Source of the DNA: Nostoc cf. commune SO-36 | Lineage (GTDB): Bacteria; Cyanobacteriota; Cyanobacteriia; Cyanobacteriales; Nostocaceae | Direction: 5' to 3' | NCBI RefSeq assembly: GCF_023734775.1 | Contig: NZ_AP025733.1 | Coordinates: forward strand, 124,001 to 188,000 | DNA length: 64,000 nt | Shown here: positions 62,165 through 64,000 of the stretch, piece by piece | Position numbering within the stretch: position 1 is the stretch's first letter | Layout of the letters: every line of letters begins with the position of its first letter | Notes under the pieces: model-generated | Told to the model about the DNA's origin: nothing | Databases searched by the model: none | What the model saw: the letters and a program-made list of their open reading frames with translations, nothing else | Translations under genes and position numbers: made by a program

Positions 62165-63979
62165 TTAGTTCTGGTTGCTATTTCCGCCGTCGAATTTGTA
62201 CTTAATTGGAGAATCTTGAAGCAATCTTTCGATTCCTAAACGGATTAAATCTGGTGGAACTCCATCCAATTTCAATTCGTTTTGAATAAACTCATCAATT
62301 GAGTTAGCTGTAGTTTTTTCTAAGAGTGCCAACATCTGTTGAGCTTGAGTTTTTGGTGTATCAATTGATGAATTAGTTTCGACATGAGAAGAATGTTGAT
62401 CGCTAGGTGCAGAATTAACAAACTGTTTGGTATCCCGGTCATAGCCAGAGAAGTTTTTTAGCTGTGGCATTGGGAACCATTGATTGATGCCGCCGTAATA
62501 CACTGCTCGACCAACTGGTGATTGTGCGGCAATTTCCATGACTTGGGTGGAAGTAATCTTGCGATCGCTGGGTATGAGTTGAGTGGCAATCATGGCGTTG
62601 TAAGCTGGGACGTTATCTGGAGAAACTAAGGCAACAGATGTTAACTGCGATCGCAGTCCGCCAGAAATGCCCAAGTCGTCCGTGTGAGGATTTTGAACGA
62701 CAATCCAGAAATGCCAACCAGAACTATCACCGCAAGAACAGTAAGAGATGATTTTGTCTTTGAGCCAACCAATTTCACCCTTGGTATTCTTGAACTTGGA
62801 ACAAACAGCCGTACCTTCATCTAAAATGATGAGCTTTGGGCTAGAGATTTTCTGGAACTCGGTAAAACATTCTTTGACCCACTTGACCGCTTCGACTGGC
62901 GACATTTCTAGGATTTTAGCCCGTTTAAAAGTATCAACACGACCTAAGAAATATCCAGTTTCTTTCTCGTCACCTTTGGGGTCAATATAAAAGATGTGTA
63001 TGCCAGGATGTAGCCGCTTAATAGCATCGATTGCATTGCTAATGGTGATGCCTTTGCCAGAACCAGGGACACCAACCCACAGCATATTGGTAACTTTTTT
63101 GGCGATGTGACCGATTAGGTCATACTGCGCTTGGGGTTTAGTGGTGTAGGTGGAGATATCGGTATTGACTGGAGAGGGAAAAGCTGGGGGCAGAGGGGAA
63201 AGATTCTCTCCCATGCACCCTGCACCCTGCTCCTTGTCCTCTTCAACCCTTGCTCCCACAGCATGATTTGGTAATTGAGCAAATCGAGCTTGTGGGATAC
63301 CAAGATTTTGCGGTTGTATCGCCTCTTGAATAACTGTTACTTGTTGGTAGTTAACTCGTGGGTCAATTGTCACTTGCGCTAAATGCCCAGACAATTGCTC
63401 ACGGGTGGGAAACTGCCCACGTAGCTGAATAAACCAATCAAGTAACCAACGGTAAGCGTAAAATCTTTTTCCTGGCTCAACGGCACTCAAGTATTCACAC
63501 ACCACATGAGATGATTGCTTGAGCATGGCAAACTCATACTTAGACATTGGCTCCAGATGCAGCATCAAGTCAGCAATTTCATTTTGGTTAGCGAAATATT
63601 CAGCCCGTGCAACGCTATCACCCATTGCCGAAAGGAAACTGAAGAAGTCGCCACGGATAAAGGGAATCGGTGCAAATTGATGAGTATCGTTTAAGTCCTG
63701 AACAATTGACCACAGATAACCAACACCAGCTACAACCGCACCGATTGGAGCAAGAGGGGATGTAGCATAACAAACTGCACCAGTAACAGAGGTGGCCAGT
63801 GTGATGAACTTAGCGAGATTCATGCCATTACGCTCATCTTTGGCGCGGACTAATAACTGATCTTGACGCTCTTGTAACCAAGAAGCGGTATTCCCAGCTT
63901 CCAAATACTCAATGCTGGGGTAATCGTCACGTAAAAGTGCCGTCTCTTTAGTTCCTAGCATTGGCATTTGTTGCTGCAT
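62165..63979 (-). CDS. Plasmid ATPase of the FtsK/VirD4 type
   Basis: 604 residues; AGAGGAA upstream of the ATG. N-terminal membrane-proximal region (AKFITLATSVTGAVCYATSP). A variable linker contains a low-complexity segment (PLPPAFPSPVN). The ATPase domain has Walker A WVGVPGSGKGITIS, FYIDPKGDEKE and Walker B KLIILDEGTAV, then HFWIVVQNPHTDDLG. It could pump DNA in conjugation or segregation; no relaxase or pilus genes are in the window. It heads the leftward set down to 61259. Confidence 0.75.
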   Translation of the reverse strand: MQQQMPMLGTKETALLRDDYPSIEYLEAGNTASWLQERQDQLLVRAKDERNGMNLAKFITLATSVTGAVCYATSPLAPIGAVVAGVGYLWSIVQDLNDTHQFAPIPFIRGDFFSFLSAMGDSVARAEYFANQNEIADLMLHLEPMSKYEFAMLKQSSHVVCEYLSAVEPGKRFYAYRWLLDWFIQLRGQFPTREQLSGHLAQVTIDPRVNYQQVTVIQEAIQPQNLGIPQARFAQLPNHAVGARVEEDKEQGAGCMGENLSPLPPAFPSPVNTDISTYTTKPQAQYDLIGHIAKKVTNMLWVGVPGSGKGITISNAIDAIKRLHPGIHIFYIDPKGDEKETGYFLGRVDTFKRAKILEMSPVEAVKWVKECFTEFQKISSPKLIILDEGTAVCSKFKNTKGEIGWLKDKIISYCSCGDSSGWHFWIVVQNPHTDDLGISGGLRSQLTSVALVSPDNVPAYNAMIATQLIPSDRKITSTQVMEIAAQSPVGRAVYYGGINQWFPMPQLKNFSGYDRDTKQFVNSAPSDQHSSHVETNSSIDTPKTQAQQMLALLEKTTANSIDEFIQNELKLDGVPPDLIRLGIERLLQDSPIKYKFDGGNSNQN

Positions 63980-64000
63980 GTGAATTCCTCTTACTTAGTT

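Overview
The window looks like part of a large plasmid, or a plasmid-derived island, from a filamentous heterocystous cyanobacterium of the Nostoc/Anabaena type. The evidence is frequent GCGATCGC (HIP1) octamers, heptamer-type tandem repeats, a dispersed family of roughly 27-30 bp repeats (core AGCGATGCCTGCGGCGG, ending CTACGC), a CyRepA1-type replication protein, and cyanobacterial-type sigma, RecD2, Hen1 and Pnkp genes. No rRNA, tRNA or CRISPR array was seen.

Layout: 0-2.7 kb holds small hypothetical genes and one frameshifted remnant. At 2.7-7.1 kb a lipoxygenase and a CyRepA1 primase/helicase-like replication gene converge and overlap at their 3' ends. At 7.3-11.6 kb lies a compact leftward run of small unknown genes with overlapping starts and stops. 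It is divergent from an XRE regulator, with an inverted-repeat operator between them. From 12.2 to 16.1 kb there is a plasmid-type protein followed by two degenerate copies of its own 3' end, a dispersed-repeat cluster, and a PhoD phosphatase broken by frameshifts. At 17.4-21.5 kb is an intact Hen1-Pnkp RNA-repair pair, followed by a MITE with perfect ends and target duplication. The stretch 21.9-34.2 kb is highly eroded. It contains a frameshifted glycosidase, an IF-3 paralogue split by an IS630 element, a GHMP kinase, a DCC protein, a nuclease pseudogene, an acyl-CoA dehydrogenase, an alpha/beta hydrolase and two photolyase-family fragments fused head to head.

The plasmid maintenance core lies at 34.6-42.4 kb: ParR-ParM (leftward) and ParA-ParB (rightward) diverge from one 846-bp region with centromere-like repeats, followed by RecD2 and a group-2 sigma factor. 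At 42.5-46 kb is a Tn3-family element whose transposase has lost its central catalytic part but keeps a divergent regulator and tyrosine recombinase. At 46.2-50.9 kb are three tiny unrecorded-looking genes, a second IS630 element placed exactly at two convergent stop codons, and a three-gene operon of two tyrosine recombinases plus a duplicated zinc-ribbon protein. The region 51-54.6 kb has small phage/plasmid genes, including a Gp157-like one. At 54.8-58.6 kb is a split rifampin-phosphotransferase-like gene, a DHFR-family gene that looks like an integron cassette, and an 839-bp element with 104-bp near-identical inverted repeats carrying eight copies of a palindromic site. The window ends with an AIPR-type defence protein, a TumA/TumE-like toxin-antitoxin pair, and a leftward set encoding a plasmid ATPase of the FtsK/VirD4 type.

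Overall the maintenance, RNA-repair and defence genes look intact. Many metabolic passengers are truncated or frameshifted and the dispersed repeat has entered several reading frames. Part of the frameshift load could be sequencing error. The most interesting candidates are the long-inverted-repeat element at 57.8-58.6 kb, the recombinase/zinc-ribbon operon, the integron-like cassette, and the reconstructable IF-3 paralogue.
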